This document shows, piece after piece, positions 1 through 7,121 of a stretch of DNA of 64,000 nucleotides. The notes beneath the pieces were generated by a model. That model saw only the letters and a list, made by a program, of their open reading frames with translations. It was not told the DNA's origin and did not search any database. The position numbers and the translations under genes were made by a program. Source of the stretch: Bacteroidaceae bacterium (GTDB taxonomy: Bacteria > Bacteroidota > Bacteroidia > Bacteroidales > Bacteroidaceae); assembly GCA_024401225.1 (NCBI GenBank), contig JAKSLM010000005.1, forward strand, positions 26,334 through 90,333. Reading direction: 5' to 3'. Position 1 is the first letter of the stretch. Every line of letters begins with the position of its first letter.

Positions 1-2
1 TC

Positions 3-296
3 ACCAAGCTCTTCGGTTTCATGATGGGTGGACTGAGCGTCACTCCCAACAGCCGTTTCAACTTCCTCGGCATAGGTCCAAAGATATTCCGTTACCTCAT
101 GAGGAAGAACAATGTGGCAACACTCGAGGAACTCGTTGAGGCAGCCGGAGCCCTTGGCGTGAACATGTATGCTTGCGAGATGGCGATGCATGTACTCGGC
201 ATCAAGAAGTCGGACTTCATCCACGAGGTACAGGATGTGCTCGGAGTCGCAACCTTCCTGAACATCTCCGAGGGTGGACAGACATTGTTTATTTAG
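3..296 (+). CDS. DsrE/DsrF-like sulfur-relay protein, C-terminal part (5' end outside window)
   Basis: The reading frame is open from the window edge, so the start lies upstream; only the last 97 codons are visible. The segment has the fold signature of the DsrE/DsrF/peroxiredoxin-like family: a glycine-rich stretch after a hydrophobic strand, a helix, then V-N-M-Y-A-C-E-M-A-M with the cysteine where DsrE-type proteins hold persulfide, and a final strand before the stop. These proteins pass sulfane sulfur between TusA-type carriers. The TusA-like gene starts 35 bp downstream and an encapsulated cysteine desulfurase closes the operon, so a role in sulfur trafficking is likely. The exact subfamily cannot be set without the N-terminus. 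Confidence 0.75.
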   Translation, partial: TKLFGFMMGGLSVTPNSRFNFLGIGPKIFRYLMRKNNVATLEELVEAAGALGVNMYACEMAMHVLGIKKSDFIHEVQDVLGVATFLNISEGGQTLFI

Positions 297-304
297 ACGC
301 CTCT

Positions 305-331
305 CGACTAAACGACTAAACGATTAAAAAA
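305..331 (+). repeat. CGAYTAAA direct repeat, copy 1 (DsrE-tusA gap)
   Basis: Three tandem 8-9 bp units (CGACTAAA, CGACTAAA, CGATTAAA) directly precede the tusA-like start codon. The 19-mer at 312-330 recurs exactly at 992-1010. Confidence 0.8.
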
Positions 332-553
332 ATGACACATACATTAGATATTACCAAAGAGCATTGCCCAATGACTTTCGTGAAGACAAAGTTGAAGTTG
401 GCGCAGATAGCCGAGGGCGACATCCTGGAGGTGTTGCTTGCTGAAGGCGAACCGTTGGAGAACGTACCTCGTTCGGCAACCGAGCAGGGATTCAACGTGT
501 TGAGTATAGAACATGTGGAAGGTACAACCCACAAGGTAACAATACAAAAGTAA
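332..553 (+). CDS. TusA/SirA-family sulfur carrier protein
   Basis: A 73-residue protein, the usual size for TusA. The family motif C-P-x-x-F/P-x-x-x-K is at residues 12-20, with Cys12-Pro13 as the persulfide-carrying pair. The rest follows the family pattern: a helix, a strand containing G-D-I-L-E-V, and a second helix ending in a short strand. TusA proteins accept sulfur from a cysteine desulfurase and hand it to DsrE-type or tRNA-thiolating partners. Here it lies between the DsrE-like gene and a JAMM peptidase, in the same operon as a cysteine desulfurase, its likely donor. The ATG follows an A-rich stretch at the end of a CGAYTAAA repeat; no Shine-Dalgarno is visible, as is common in Bacteroidota. 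Confidence 0.88.
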   Translation: MTHTLDITKEHCPMTFVKTKLKLAQIAEGDILEVLLAEGEPLENVPRSATEQGFNVLSIEHVEGTTHKVTIQK

Positions 554-586
554 CGATACGCTTCGCTACGATAACAGAAGAGAACA

Positions 587-991
587 ATGACCATAACGAT
601 AACTCGAGATGCCTATAATTCCATCCTTGCACAGGCCCGACAGGATGCTCCGGTGGAGTCGTGCGGCTACCTGCTGGGAACGGACAAGGAGAATGCCACG
701 GAGAACTATGCGATGACCAACATCGACCACTCGGAGGAGCACTTCTCGCTCGACCCCAAGGAGCAGTTCGCCGCCATCAAATATGCCAGGCAGAATGGCC
801 TGAAGGTGGTTGGCAACTGGCATAGCCATCCAGCATCGCCCTCACGTCCTTCGCAGGAGGACATCCGACTGGCTTACGATCCCTCCATCCTCTATTTCAT
901 CCTCTCGCTTGCGGCAGAGGAACCCGTCCTGAATGCCTTCCGCATCCAGCAGGGCGAAGTGGAGAAATTTCCTGTAATCATCATAAAATAA
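587..991 (+). CDS. M67-family JAMM/MPN+ metallopeptidase
   Basis: A 134-residue single-domain protein. The complete JAMM zinc signature is visible: Glu24 in V-E-S-C-G, then H79-S-H81-P, a Ser near residue 89 and Asp92. Prokaryotic JAMM enzymes of this size cleave after a C-terminal Gly-Gly of ubiquitin-like sulfur carriers; the Mycobacterium enzyme Mec releases cysteine from CysO-Cys. Its position between a TusA-like carrier and an encapsulin/cysteine-desulfurase pair suggests it frees sulfur or cysteine from a carrier. No Gly-Gly-ending carrier is visible in the window, so the substrate is unknown. Nothing essential appears to be missing from the active site. Confidence 0.88.
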   Translation: MTITITRDAYNSILAQARQDAPVESCGYLLGTDKENATENYAMTNIDHSEEHFSLDPKEQFAAIKYARQNGLKVVGNWHSHPASPSRPSQEDIRLAYDPSILYFILSLAAEEPVLNAFRIQQGEVEKFPVIIIK

Positions 992-1010
992 ACGACTAAA
1001 CGATTAAAAA
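992..1010 (+). repeat. CGAYTAAA direct repeat, copy 2 (JAMM-encapsulin gap)
   Basis: An exact second copy of the 19-mer found at 312-330, beginning right after the JAMM stop codon and ending 10 bp before the encapsulin start. Confidence 0.8.
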
Positions 1011-1020
1011 TAGAATATCA

Positions 1021-2442
1021 ATGTCAGACAACAACATCCAGCGCAGTATTACTACTGCCACAGCTCGCAAACTTGCGAATACTACCAAGACTGCACCGCA
1101 GATGGGCAGCATCACCCCTCGTCTTCTTCTCAAGCTCCTTCCTTGGACACAGGTGGAGAGCGGCACCTACCGTGTGAACCGCACAAAGGTCGAACTCAAG
1201 AAGGCAGAACGCATAGAGATACAGTACATCAACGGCCAGCCTACCTTCACTACGAAGAATCTGCGCCAGATACCTCTGTTCCAGAAGCTTGACAACAAGA
1301 TTGTTGCCGACCTCGCATCCAGCTTCGTAGCCTACGAGCGCAAGCGCGGCGAACTGCTGGTGGAGCAGGGCAAGGACAAGCAGCGCTTCTTCATCGTAGC
1401 ATCCGGACAGGCTGAGGTGGTAAGCACAGGCGACCACGATGAGGAACTCTCCATCGCCCTCCTTGGTAGTGGCGAATACTTCGGCGAGACAGACCTCCTC
1501 TCGGCAGCCGACAGTACAGTCAGCGTACGTGCCGTAACCGACGCCGTGTTCCTTGCGTTGGAGACCCCAGTCCTGGCTTCACTCTTGCAGCAGAATCCAG
1601 ACTTCCAGGAGCAGTTTGACAATGCAGTAAGTGAGTCGCTCCGCCTCAAGGCTACGGTCAACGAGCATGGCGAGAAGCACATCGACCTGGTGAGCGGACA
1701 CAATGAGGATAATGTCATCCCTGAAACCTACATCGACTACGAGGAGGAGCCGACGGAGTACAGTCTCAACACCCTTCAGACTGTGGTACGCGTACACACT
1801 CGTGTCAGCGACCTCTACAACGCACCGTTCAATCAGCTTGAGCAGCAGTTGCGCCTCTCCATCGAGAGCATAAAGGAACGACAGGAGTGGGAACTCATCA
1901 ACAATGCCAAGTTCGGATTGCTTGCACAGGCAGCTCCGGGCTACAAGATCAGCACTCGTGCTGGTGTGCCAACACCTGATGATCTCGACGAACTCATCTC
2001 GCTCGTATGGAAGCAGCCAGCCTTCTTCATTGCCCATCCTCGTGCCATTGCAGCCTTCGAGCGTGAGTGTACTTGGCGCGGTGTGCCACCGGTAGCCATC
2101 GACCTCTTTGGCACCAAGGTCATCACATGGCGCGGTGTGCCAATCATCCCTTCCGACAAGGTGGAGATAAAAGGCAAGTACCTTACCAACCGCGGCACAG
2201 GAACGACCGAGATCATCCTCGTCCGTACAGGCGAGAAGGAGCAGGGAGTCATTGGTCTGCATCAGGCTGGCATCCCAGGCGAGATAGCCCCAAGCCTCTC
2301 TGCACGCCTCATGGGACTCGACCAGTATGGCGTAGCAAGCTACCTGCTCACAAAGTACTTCTCGCTTGCGTCCCTCACCGACGATGCCATCGCTGTGCTC
2401 GAGAATGTTGAGGTGGGTCATTATCACAACTACGATAAATAA
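1021..2442 (+). CDS. Family 2 encapsulin shell protein with inserted cyclic-nucleotide-binding domain
   Basis: 473 residues. The N-terminal arm (about 1-80, containing A-R-K-L-A-N-T-T-K-T and I-T-P-R followed by L-P-W-T-x-V-E) and the C-terminal half (about 240-473) match the SrpI-type, HK97-fold family 2 encapsulins, which assemble into virus-like protein shells. Residues about 84-200 form a cyclic-nucleotide-binding domain (I-P-L-F-Q-K-L, G-E-L-L-V-E-Q-G, Y-F-G-E). This insertion is the feature used to separate family 2B from the shorter 2A shells. In its phosphate-binding cassette, the place usually held by Pro-Arg reads Asp-Ser, so classical cAMP binding is doubtful. The gene downstream encodes the probable cargo. 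The annotation as a shell is firm; the ligand, if any, is unknown. Confidence 0.88.
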   Translation: MSDNNIQRSITTATARKLANTTKTAPQMGSITPRLLLKLLPWTQVESGTYRVNRTKVELKKAERIEIQYINGQPTFTTKNLRQIPLFQKLDNKIVADLASSFVAYERKRGELLVEQGKDKQRFFIVASGQAEVVSTGDHDEELSIALLGSGEYFGETDLLSAADSTVSVRAVTDAVFLALETPVLASLLQQNPDFQEQFDNAVSESLRLKATVNEHGEKHIDLVSGHNEDNVIPETYIDYEEEPTEYSLNTLQTVVRVHTRVSDLYNAPFNQLEQQLRLSIESIKERQEWELINNAKFGLLAQAAPGYKISTRAGVPTPDDLDELISLVWKQPAFFIAHPRAIAAFERECTWRGVPPVAIDLFGTKVITWRGVPIIPSDKVEIKGKYLTNRGTGTTEIILVRTGEKEQGVIGLHQAGIPGEIAPSLSARLMGLDQYGVASYLLTKYFSLASLTDDAIAVLENVEVGHYHNYDK

Positions 2443-2459
2443 GACTTAATCTCTAAAAT

Positions 2460-2496
2460 ACGATTAAACGATTAACCGTCTAATCGATTAAAAAAG
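2460..2496 (+). repeat. CGAYTAAA repeat, variant copy 3 (encapsulin-desulfurase gap)
   Basis: ACGATTAAACGATTAA, then CGTCTAAT and CGATTAAAAAA. This is the same short unit as at 305-331 and 992-1010, again just upstream of a start codon. Confidence 0.7.
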
Positions 2497-2505
2497 ACAA
2501 CCATA

Positions 2506-4101
2506 ATGATTCTTAACGAACTAGATAACTTTCAGCCTTCCATCCCATCGCAGACGCGCTATGGCAGCATGCCGTCGGGACTTACGCTTCCCGATAGCGA
2601 TCAATGCCTGTTTCGCGGAGTGATAGAGAAGTACTTCTCGGAGGATATCGTCCGCCCGGGTTCTTCTCCCCTCGGAGATACAGGAGGAGTGGTCGACGAG
2701 CCGCTGAACATAGCCAGTCTGGCTCCATCAGCCTCATCCCCTTTCGGGGGCGTGAGAGGAGCATCCGACGATGGCCAGTACACCTTCCCGCAGGATGGCG
2801 CATGGGGCGGATCGGCATTCGGCATCGATATTCCTGAGCGCGAACTGGTGAAGGACGTTCACTACGAGGAGGTTGACACCATCAATAGCCAGGAGGTGCG
2901 CCAGCAGTTCCCTGTGCTACAGCAGAAGGTGAACGGCCACGATCTCATCTGGATGGACAATGGAGCCACCACGCAGAAGCCGCTGCGCGTCATCGATGGC
3001 CTGTCGCACTTCTACAAGCACGACTACTCCAACATACACCGTGGAGCCCACACTCTTGCCGCACGAAGCACCGACCAGTACGAGGGAGCACGCGAGAAGG
3101 TGGCACGCTTCATCAACGCCCCAGCCAAGGAGAACATCCTCTTTGTGCGAGGCACCACCGAGGGCATCAACCTCATTGCGCAGACCTTCGGACGCAAATT
3201 CCTTGAGCCTGGCGACAACGTCATCGTGTCCACACTCGACCACCATGCCAACATCGTGCCTTGGCAGCAGATATGCAAGGAGCGTGGAGCAGAGCTGCGA
3301 GCCATCCCATGCGACAAGAATGGCGACCTCATACTCTCCGAACTCGAGCGCCTCATCACCCCACGCACCAAGTTTGTCAGCGTGGGCCATGTCAACAATA
3401 CCTTCGGCACCATCAACGACGTGCAGTCCATCATCCGCGCAGCCCACAGCCATGGCATACCAGTACTTCTGGACGGAGCCCAGAGCGTGGCTCATACGCG
3501 CATCGACGTTCAGCGACTCGACTGCGACTTCTTCGTATTCTCCGGACACAAGATCTACGGCCCATCCGGCATCGGTGCCGTGTATGGCAAGCAGGAGTGG
3601 CTTGAGCAGCTACCACCATGGCAGGGTGGTGGCAACATGATCAAGGACGTGACCATCGAACACACCGAGTTCAACGCCCCTCCTATGCGTTTTGAGGCAG
3701 GCACACCCAACATAGCCGATGCCATAGGACTTGGCTATGCCCTCGACTTCGTGAGCAGCATAGGCATAGAGCGCATAGAGGCGCATGAGCACGACCTTAC
3801 CGAGTATGCACGCCAACAGATAGGACGCATACCAGGCATCACTATCATCGGCAATCCGAAGCATCGCGTAAGCGTCATCTCGCTCGACATACCTGGCATT
3901 CCAGCTCCGGAGGTCGGCTCTATGCTCGACAAGGAAGGCATCGCTGTGCGAGCAGGCCATCATTGTGCTCAGCCAGCCCTGCGCTCGTTGGGCTACGAGA
4001 TGTCGGTGCGCCCTACCTTCGCCGTCTACAATACCCGTGAAGAGGTCGACCGTCTGGTCATCGCCCTTCAGAAGATAGTATCAGCCCACGTAAGCGCATA
4101 G
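2506..4101 (+). CDS. Cysteine desulfurase (SufS/CsdA type), probable encapsulin cargo
   Basis: 531 residues, about 115-120 more than SufS. The catalytic part starts near residue 120 with the class II signature: PLP lysine in S-G-H-K (Lys349) and the persulfide cysteine in R-A-G-H-H-C-A-Q-P (Cys487). The enzyme converts cysteine to alanine and delivers sulfur as a persulfide or, inside family 2 encapsulins, as stored elemental sulfur. The N-terminal extension is rich in Gly, Ser, Pro and Asp with short ordered islands (near residues 25-50 and 98-110). That is what is expected of the disordered targeting domain used to load this cargo into encapsulins. It ends the operon; a strong hairpin follows. 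The cargo role is inferred from the extension and adjacency. Confidence 0.9.
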   Translation: MILNELDNFQPSIPSQTRYGSMPSGLTLPDSDQCLFRGVIEKYFSEDIVRPGSSPLGDTGGVVDEPLNIASLAPSASSPFGGVRGASDDGQYTFPQDGAWGGSAFGIDIPERELVKDVHYEEVDTINSQEVRQQFPVLQQKVNGHDLIWMDNGATTQKPLRVIDGLSHFYKHDYSNIHRGAHTLAARSTDQYEGAREKVARFINAPAKENILFVRGTTEGINLIAQTFGRKFLEPGDNVIVSTLDHHANIVPWQQICKERGAELRAIPCDKNGDLILSELERLITPRTKFVSVGHVNNTFGTINDVQSIIRAAHSHGIPVLLDGAQSVAHTRIDVQRLDCDFFVFSGHKIYGPSGIGAVYGKQEWLEQLPPWQGGGNMIKDVTIEHTEFNAPPMRFEAGTPNIADAIGLGYALDFVSSIGIERIEAHEHDLTEYARQQIGRIPGITIIGNPKHRVSVISLDIPGIPAPEVGSMLDKEGIAVRAGHHCAQPALRSLGYEMSVRPTFAVYNTREEVDRLVIALQKIVSAHVSA

Positions 4102-4142
4102 CGCACTCTACATGCGGGCGAATGCATACGATACTGGGATAA

Positions 4143-4177
4143 GTCTCTTTTGCAGAGTATTTTTCTGCAGAAGAGAC
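4143..4177 (+). terminator. Hairpin terminating the sulfur operon
   Basis: A 13-bp stem (GTCTCTTTTGCAG with CTGCAGAAGAGAC, one G-T pair) around a T-rich loop, followed by a T-rich stretch about 40 bp after the desulfurase stop. Confidence 0.65.
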
Positions 4178-4249
4178 GCTTTCTCTTTCGGGCGCAGAAT
4201 AATTTCCCGAATTTACCTCCCGACGCACAATATATTCCGATTAAAATAG

Positions 4250-4257
4250 TATATTTG
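4250..4257 (+). promoter_or_regulatory. Candidate -7 element for the Lrp-family gene
   Basis: TATATTTG matches the Bacteroidota TAnnTTTG box 20 bp before the start codon. No clear TTTG is seen at -33. Confidence 0.45.
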
Positions 4258-4277
4258 CAGAAACATTTGCTGTAGAA

Positions 4278-4745
4278 ATGATTGATTACACCGACATCCG
4301 CCTTCTGAAAGAACTTCAGAAGAACGCAAAACTCACGACAAAGGAACTTGGCGATCGCATCAACCTGAGTTCATCTCCAACCTTCGAGCGTCAGAAACGA
4401 CTGGAGCGCGAAGGCTACATCACCAACTATGTGGCAAAGGTTGACCATCGCAAACTGGGCAACAACCTCATTGTCTTTTGCAACATCCGCTTGAAGCAGC
4501 ACAGCAAAAAGCTGGGCGAGGAGTTTGTTGCCGAGATGAAGAAGATCAGCGAAGTGACAGAATGCTACAACACCTCCGGAGGCTTTGACTACCTGATCAA
4601 AATCTATCTGAGGGACATGGAGCACTATCACGACTTTGTGTACAACACCCTTGGTGTCATCGATTGCATAGGCAGTCTCCACAGCGTCTTTGTCATCGCA
4701 GAGGAAAAAGCCAACTCTGGCATTCCTGTTGCCCTTGAGGTATAA
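4278..4745 (+). CDS. Lrp/AsnC-family transcriptional regulator
   Basis: 155 residues with the two-part Lrp layout. An N-terminal winged helix-turn-helix (about 1-60) contains I-R-L-L-K-E-L-Q-x-N-A and the recognition helix S-S-P-T-F-E-R-Q-K-R-L. A C-terminal RAM/AsnC domain (about 70-150) contains T-S-G-G-F-D-Y-L-I-K-I, the loop that senses an amino acid in family members. Such proteins assemble as octamers or discs and respond to amino acids. It follows the sulfur/cysteine operon in the same direction but has its own likely promoter and sits behind a hairpin. A 22-bp-period array of a palindrome-like site lies just 3' of the gene. Its regulon cannot be read from the sequence. Confidence 0.9.
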   Translation: MIDYTDIRLLKELQKNAKLTTKELGDRINLSSSPTFERQKRLEREGYITNYVAKVDHRKLGNNLIVFCNIRLKQHSKKLGEEFVAEMKKISEVTECYNTSGGFDYLIKIYLRDMEHYHDFVYNTLGVIDCIGSLHSVFVIAEEKANSGIPVALEV

Positions 4746-5212
4746 TGGCGATAACTCCTTGCAAGGATTCGCCTCACTCCTTGCAATGGTTTGCGTCACT
4801 CCTTGCAATGTTTCGACCGAATCCTTGCAAGGAGTTTTGTGTAGTGGAGTCTACTATTTTCAGGACGAAGGAACTCAGTGTTTTTTTTTAGTGGTTTTCA
4901 TGACCAAAAATGCACTGAGGTTTATCCTCATTTTCAAGCAGTTATAAAATTTAGGTGGTTTTTTAGTGGTTTTATATTTAAAAACCCTTCCACATACGCG
5001 TGTGAAGAAAGTTTTAAAAGAAAAAGTAGGTTTTTACCACAGAATATTTCTAAGTTGTTATAAATAAGTTTTTTAGTTGGTGCCTTTTACATTCAGTAAG
5101 CCACTAAAGAAAGCCACTGAATAAGCTATCGAGGAAAATAATGTACATTTCGGGAGGAAAACAGTTCAAACAAGCTTGTTGAATGTTTCTTGATAACTTT
5201 TCGCTTATTTGC
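4746..5212 (+). other. Long AT-rich intergenic region between the Lrp-type gene and ruvB
   Basis: No convincing gene is seen. The first 90 bp hold the 22-bp-period CCTTGCAA array (own entry). Further on, a 15-mer TTTTTTAGTGGTTTT occurs at 4884-4898 and 4959-4973, an inverted pair CTCAGTG / CACTGAG flanks the first copy, and a short hairpin lies near 4986-5007. Two overlapping open frames of 61 and 85 codons are rich in Phe and lack coding character. Confidence 0.6.
4753..4836 (+). repeat. Four-copy, 22-bp-period CCTTGCAA array with palindromic ends
   Basis: The core CCTTGCAA starts at 4757, 4779, 4801 and 4823, exactly 22 bp apart. The outer two copies are 17-bp exact reverse complements (4753-4769 and 4820-4836) and contain the perfect palindrome CCTTGCAAGG. 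The inner two share TCACTCCTTGCAATG. Confidence 0.85.
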
Positions 5213-5243
5213 TTTGTGGTTTGGAAAAAGAGGTGTATCTTTG
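5213..5243 (+). promoter_or_regulatory. Bacteroidota promoter of ruvB
   Basis: TTTG at 5213-5216, a 19-nt spacer, then TATCTTTG at 5236-5243, 20 bp before the ATG. A full match to the phylum consensus. Confidence 0.8.
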
Positions 5244-5263
5244 CAACAAATTAATGAAAACCA

Positions 5264-6310
5264 ATGGTAGACGATTTTGATATAAGAGAAGAACAGAGGC
5301 AGCATGGGGATAAGGACTTTGAAAATGCCTTGCGCCCGTTGCGCTTTGAGGACTTCAGCGGACAGGCTAAGGTGGTGGAAAACCTGCGCATATTCGTTGA
5401 GGCGGCTAAGTACCGTGGCGAACCGCTCGACCACACGCTGCTGCACGGCCCTCCGGGACTGGGTAAGACTACGCTGAGCAATATCATAGCCAATGAGCTT
5501 GGGGTGGGATTCAAGGTGACCAGCGGACCTGTGCTCGACAAGCCGGGCGACCTGGCTGGAATACTGACCAGCCTGGAGGAGAACGATGTGCTGTTTATCG
5601 ATGAGATTCACCGCCTGTCGCCTGTGGTGGAGGAGTACCTGTACTCTGCCATGGAGGACTATCGCATTGATATCATGATCGATAAGGGTCCTTCGGCTCG
5701 CAGCATTCAGATTGACCTCAGTCCGTTCACCCTGGTTGGTGCCACCACTCGCAGCGGTCTGCTTACGGCTCCTCTGCGTGCCCGATTCGGCATCAATCTG
5801 CACCTCGAGTACTACGATACGGAGACGCTGACCAAGATCATCCTCCGCTCTGCCCATCTGCTGGGCGTGCCTTGCGACTTCGATGCTGCTGGCGAGATAG
5901 CCAGCCGCAGCCGTGGCACTCCTCGTATAGCCAATGCGTTGCTGCGCCGTGTGCGCGACTTTGCTCAGGTGAGGGGCAACGGTACCATCAATCTCGCCAT
6001 AGCACATGTGGCTCTCGAGGCTCTGAACATTGATAAGTTCGGACTGGATGAGATCGACAACAAGCTGCTGCTCACCATCATCGACAAGTTCAAGGGCGGA
6101 CCTGTGGGCATAGGTACCATCGCTACTGCCATTGGCGAGGATGCTGGTACGGTGGAGGAGGTGTACGAACCGTTCCTGATCAAGGAGGGATTCATAAAGC
6201 GTACGCCTCGTGGACGTGAGGTTACAGAGTTGGCTTACAAGCATTTGGGACGCAGTCCGTGGGTGAATCCGAAGGACAGCAGCGGCATGAAGAGCTTGTT
6301 TGATTTATAA
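5264..6310 (+). CDS. ruvB: Holliday junction branch migration DNA helicase RuvB
   Basis: 348 residues, normal for RuvB. The AAA+ core shows Walker [10 protein letters not shown] (62-70), Walker B F-I-D-E-I-H-R-L, sensor G-A-T-T-R-x-G-x-L-x-A-P-L-R-x-R-F-G, and the C-terminal winged helix with a P-R-G-R box near the end (T-P-R-G-R-x-V-T). RuvB hexamers drive RuvA-bound four-way junctions during recombination repair. It has its own promoter; ruvA and ruvC are not in the window. The next gene begins 13 bp after its stop and may be read through. Confidence 0.97.
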   Translation: MVDDFDIREEQRQHGDKDFENALRPLRFEDFSGQAKVVENLRIFVEAAKYRGEPLDHTLLHGPPGLGKTTLSNIIANELGVGFKVTSGPVLDKPGDLAGILTSLEENDVLFIDEIHRLSPVVEEYLYSAMEDYRIDIMIDKGPSARSIQIDLSPFTLVGATTRSGLLTAPLRARFGINLHLEYYDTETLTKIILRSAHLLGVPCDFDAAGEIASRSRGTPRIANALLRRVRDFAQVRGNGTINLAIAHVALEALNIDKFGLDEIDNKLLLTIIDKFKGGPVGIGTIATAIGEDAGTVEEVYEPFLIKEGFIKRTPRGREVTELAYKHLGRSPWVNPKDSSGMKSLFDL

Positions 6311-6323
6311 ACAGTACAAAAAT

Positions 6324-7007
6324 ATGAAACGATCGATTATTTCCTTTATTTTATGCGTATGTGTGTGCGCGCTTCACGCACAAAAGGTGAGCATCCTGGG
6401 CGACTCGTACTCTACCTACGGCGGCTATGTGACTCCCGACTGGAACTTTGCATGGTACAACGGTGCCGATGGAGGCGACAAGGCTGGCAAGAACGACGTG
6501 AAGAGCGTGGACCAGACCTGGTGGCAGCTCATCATCAAGGAGATGGGCTACACGCTGGAGAAGAACAACTCGTTCTCGGGATCGACCGTGTGCTACACCG
6601 GATATGGCAAGAACGACTATAGCGACCGAGCTTTCATAACCCGTATGTGCAACCTTGGCAATCCAGACATCATCTTCGTGTTTGGCGGTACCAACGATGC
6701 CTGGGCGAAGTCGCCTGTAGGCAACTACCAGCACGAGGGATGGCTGCGCAAGGACCTCTACAGTTTCCGTCCTGCCTTCTGCTACATGATAGCGTACCTG
6801 AAGCGCAACTACCCTGATGCACGCATCATCAACATCTGCAATTCGGAGCTTTCGGACGAGGTTACGGAGACCGAGGAGGTGGTGTGCCGATACTATGGCG
6901 TGACCAATGTGCAGCTCCGTGATGTGGAAAAGCAATGGGGACATCCTTCCGTGGCAGGCATGAAGGCTATATGTGAGCAGGTAAAGGCTGCATTAGTAAC
7001 AAAATAG
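6324..7007 (+). CDS. Exported SGNH/GDSL-type hydrolase
   Basis: 227 residues from the ATG at 6324, chosen because it gives a clean signal peptide (basic start, hydrophobic core, cut after A-L-H-A-Q near residue 20). The nucleophile block G-D-S-Y-S places Ser28, and the Gly and Asn blocks follow (F-G-G-T-N-D-A-W-A). The C-terminal block reads Q-W-G-H-P-S, where the usual D-x-x-H has Gln in place of Asp; the His remains. Family members are esterases acting on acylated sugars or lipids. It lies 13 bp after ruvB and ends at a strong terminator. The substrate is unknown. Confidence 0.8.
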   Translation: MKRSIISFILCVCVCALHAQKVSILGDSYSTYGGYVTPDWNFAWYNGADGGDKAGKNDVKSVDQTWWQLIIKEMGYTLEKNNSFSGSTVCYTGYGKNDYSDRAFITRMCNLGNPDIIFVFGGTNDAWAKSPVGNYQHEGWLRKDLYSFRPAFCYMIAYLKRNYPDARIINICNSELSDEVTETEEVVCRYYGVTNVQLRDVEKQWGHPSVAGMKAICEQVKAALVTK

Positions 7008-7042
7008 TAGACAAAATAGTCTTTTTGGAGTAAAATGGTTAA

Positions 7043-7081
7043 GATTTCCACCTTATTATATAGGCGGAAATCTTTTTTTTT
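7043..7081 (+). terminator. Rho-independent terminator after the SGNH hydrolase gene
   Basis: Stem GATTTCC / GGAAATC extended by CC/GG across one mismatch, an AT-rich 10-nt loop, then nine T. It sits 35 bp after the stop codon. Confidence 0.85.
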
Positions 7082-7121
7082 ACTTACTTTGCACCCGAAA
7101 TTTTGAAAAGTAGTATAGAAT

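Noticed and set aside
4753-4836. Evenly spaced repeats that look like a small CRISPR array
   Set aside because: Units are only 8-17 bp with a 22-bp period, the last copy is inverted, and there are no cas genes.
4690-5063. Two small open frames after the Lrp-type gene
   Set aside because: They run through repeats and poly-T, have Phe-rich products and no promoter or conserved look.
5126-6244. Long minus-strand open frame opposite ruvB
   Set aside because: Shadow of a conserved gene; its translation has no recognisable domain and biased composition. The same holds for long antisense frames opposite topA, speA, ftsX, dnaN and the DPP IV gene.
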